A stretch of DNA of 5,674 nt from Candidatus Shapirobacteria bacterium (lineage in GTDB: Bacteria > Patescibacteriota > Microgenomatia > UBA12405). The notes beneath the pieces are model-generated. The model was not told the DNA's origin and searched no databases. It saw nothing but the letters and a program-made list of their open reading frames with translations. Each line of letters opens with the position of its first letter. Within the stretch, counting starts at the first letter, position 1. The stretch lies in the NCBI GenBank assembly GCA_028709405.1, contig JAQVXB010000035.1, forward strand, positions 1 through 5,674. The letters are read 5' to 3'. Both the position numbers and the translations under genes were made by a program. This document shows, piece by piece, positions 5,506-5,674 of the stretch.

Positions 5506-5674
5506 GTTTGGAGATAAATGGAGGCAGTTTTGGAATTGCCTCTAATAGAGTATATAACACTGCGGCTGAGAGCATTAAATTTAATTAATTGCCTGGCAAT
5601 TTGGTATTGCCAATGTTTTTTGTGTTTTTTAAAAAAAGTTAGAATGCCAAGATATTCGTTGAGAATGGGATCTA
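5490..5674 (-). CDS. GT2 glycosyltransferase, C-terminal end (5' part outside window)
   Basis: The last 60 codons of a gene entering from the right edge are visible, with the first full codon at 5672-5670 and the TAA stop at 5490-5492. The peptide reads DPILNEYLGILTFFKKHKK, then HWQYQIARQLIKFNALSRS and ends in IYLQTCSKI. A Phe-Phe-Lys-Lys-His followed by Trp-x-Tyr, an amphipathic basic helix and a short tail resembles the C-terminal extension of GT2 (GT-A) glycosyltransferases in polysaccharide clusters. The catalytic domain is out of view, so the family call rests on this tail and on the neighbours. The frame stays open to the right edge, while the other two minus-strand frames have stops within about 45 bases of it. 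The gene overlaps the next one by 16 nt, which suggests translational coupling. Two related inverted repeats lie in this segment. Confidence 0.65.
   Translation of the reverse strand, partial: DPILNEYLGILTFFKKHKKHWQYQIARQLIKFNALSRSVIYSIRGNSKTASIYLQTCSKI
5521..5542 (-). repeat. Inverted repeat (dyad B) 15 nt upstream of the ligase/polymerase start
   Basis: GAGGCA and TGCCTC form a 6-bp perfect stem. It extends past one A-C mismatch (G-T on the plus strand) by two more pairs to a 4-nt loop. It lies within the end of the GT2 gene and just ahead of the next start codon. No T-run follows on either strand, so it is not an intrinsic terminator. Possible roles are an mRNA structure near the start codon or a protein-binding dyad; neither is shown. 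Confidence 0.5.
5594..5612 (-). repeat. Inverted repeat (dyad A), related to dyad B
   Basis: TGGCAAT and ATTGCCA form a perfect 7-bp dyad with a 5-nt centre, inside the GT2 coding end. The core (plus strand GGCAATTTGGTATTGCC, 5595-5611) resembles dyad B (GGCAGTTTTGGAATTGCC, 5523-5540), with two substitutions and one inserted base. Its function is unknown. Confidence 0.5.

Larger units (their letters stand above)
1..5674 (-). other. Single leftward polysaccharide-biosynthesis transcription unit
   Basis: Six consecutive minus-strand genes are separated by a 16-nt overlap, a 12-nt gap, a 1-nt gap, a 4-nt overlap and a 3-nt gap. No gap has room for a standalone promoter plus terminator, and no hairpin with a following T-run is seen at any junction. 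The promoter is therefore expected to the right of the window and the terminator to the left. All complete genes encode glycosyltransferases or the polymer-handling membrane protein, which supports co-expression for one glycan. Confidence 0.8.

Noticed and set aside
5521..5542. Hairpin ahead of the ligase/polymerase gene as an intrinsic terminator
   Set aside because: No T-run follows on either strand, and the hairpin lies inside the end of a coding region that continues past it.
5551..5559. Possible extended -10 element on the minus strand (TGTTATATA) upstream of the ligase/polymerase start
   Set aside because: No recognisable -35 hexamer lies at the right distance. The hexamer matches TATAAT at only four positions, and such matches are expected by chance in AT-rich coding DNA.
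5625..5637. T7-A6 run on the coding strand as a programmed frameshift site
   Set aside because: The codon phase is TTT TTT AAA AAA CAC, which does not fit the X XXY YYZ slippery register. The zero frame also continues normally to a sensible glycosyltransferase tail.

Overview
The window is an AT-rich, gene-dense stretch of a surface-polysaccharide cluster. Nine 60-base lines counted by hand give about 33% G+C. All six coding regions lie on the minus strand and are read right to left. They look like one transcription unit: the junctions are a 16-nt overlap, a 12-nt gap, a 1-nt gap, a 4-nt ATGA overlap and a 3-nt gap. No tRNA, rRNA, CRISPR array, insertion sequence or intergenic promoter is visible. 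No stretch over 20 bases lacks a gene.

In order of transcription the window holds: the last 60 codons of a GT2 glycosyltransferase (5674-5490); a polytopic O-antigen ligase/polymerase-like protein with a Pro/Thr-rich loop (5505-4072); a GT-B family 4 glycosyltransferase with a GGGTR-type donor site (4059-2845); a rhamnosyltransferase-like GT2 (2843-1932); a second GT4 of the TGIGRY type (1935-811); and the first 269 codons of a third GT4 resembling WbaZ-type mannosyltransferases, starting at TTG (807) and running off the left edge. The likely scheme is that the cytosolic or membrane-associated GT2 and GT4 enzymes add sugars one by one to a lipid-linked glycan. The polytopic protein would then polymerise that glycan, or transfer it to an acceptor, outside the membrane. 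No sugar-nucleotide synthesis gene, flippase or initiating phosphoglycosyltransferase is in the window, so the glycan's composition cannot be read from it.

The organism is most likely a Candidate Phyla Radiation (Patescibacteria) bacterium, probably of the Microgenomates group. This is inferred from the low G+C, compressed gene spacing, A-rich starts without Shine-Dalgarno sequences, a TPTP-type linker in an exported loop, the style of the glycosyltransferases, and short 7-nt tandem arrays at and within genes. The genetic code is standard: TGA is a real stop at 1932-1934, which excludes the UGA-to-Gly code of Gracilibacteria and Absconditabacteria.

The most unusual features are two 7-nt tandem arrays. 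One (794-828) forms a gene junction and places stop codons in all six frames. The other (2650-2677) sits inside a glycosyltransferase gene, and its one divergent unit is exactly the one that would otherwise give an in-frame stop. A pair of related inverted repeats just upstream of the ligase/polymerase gene is also of interest.
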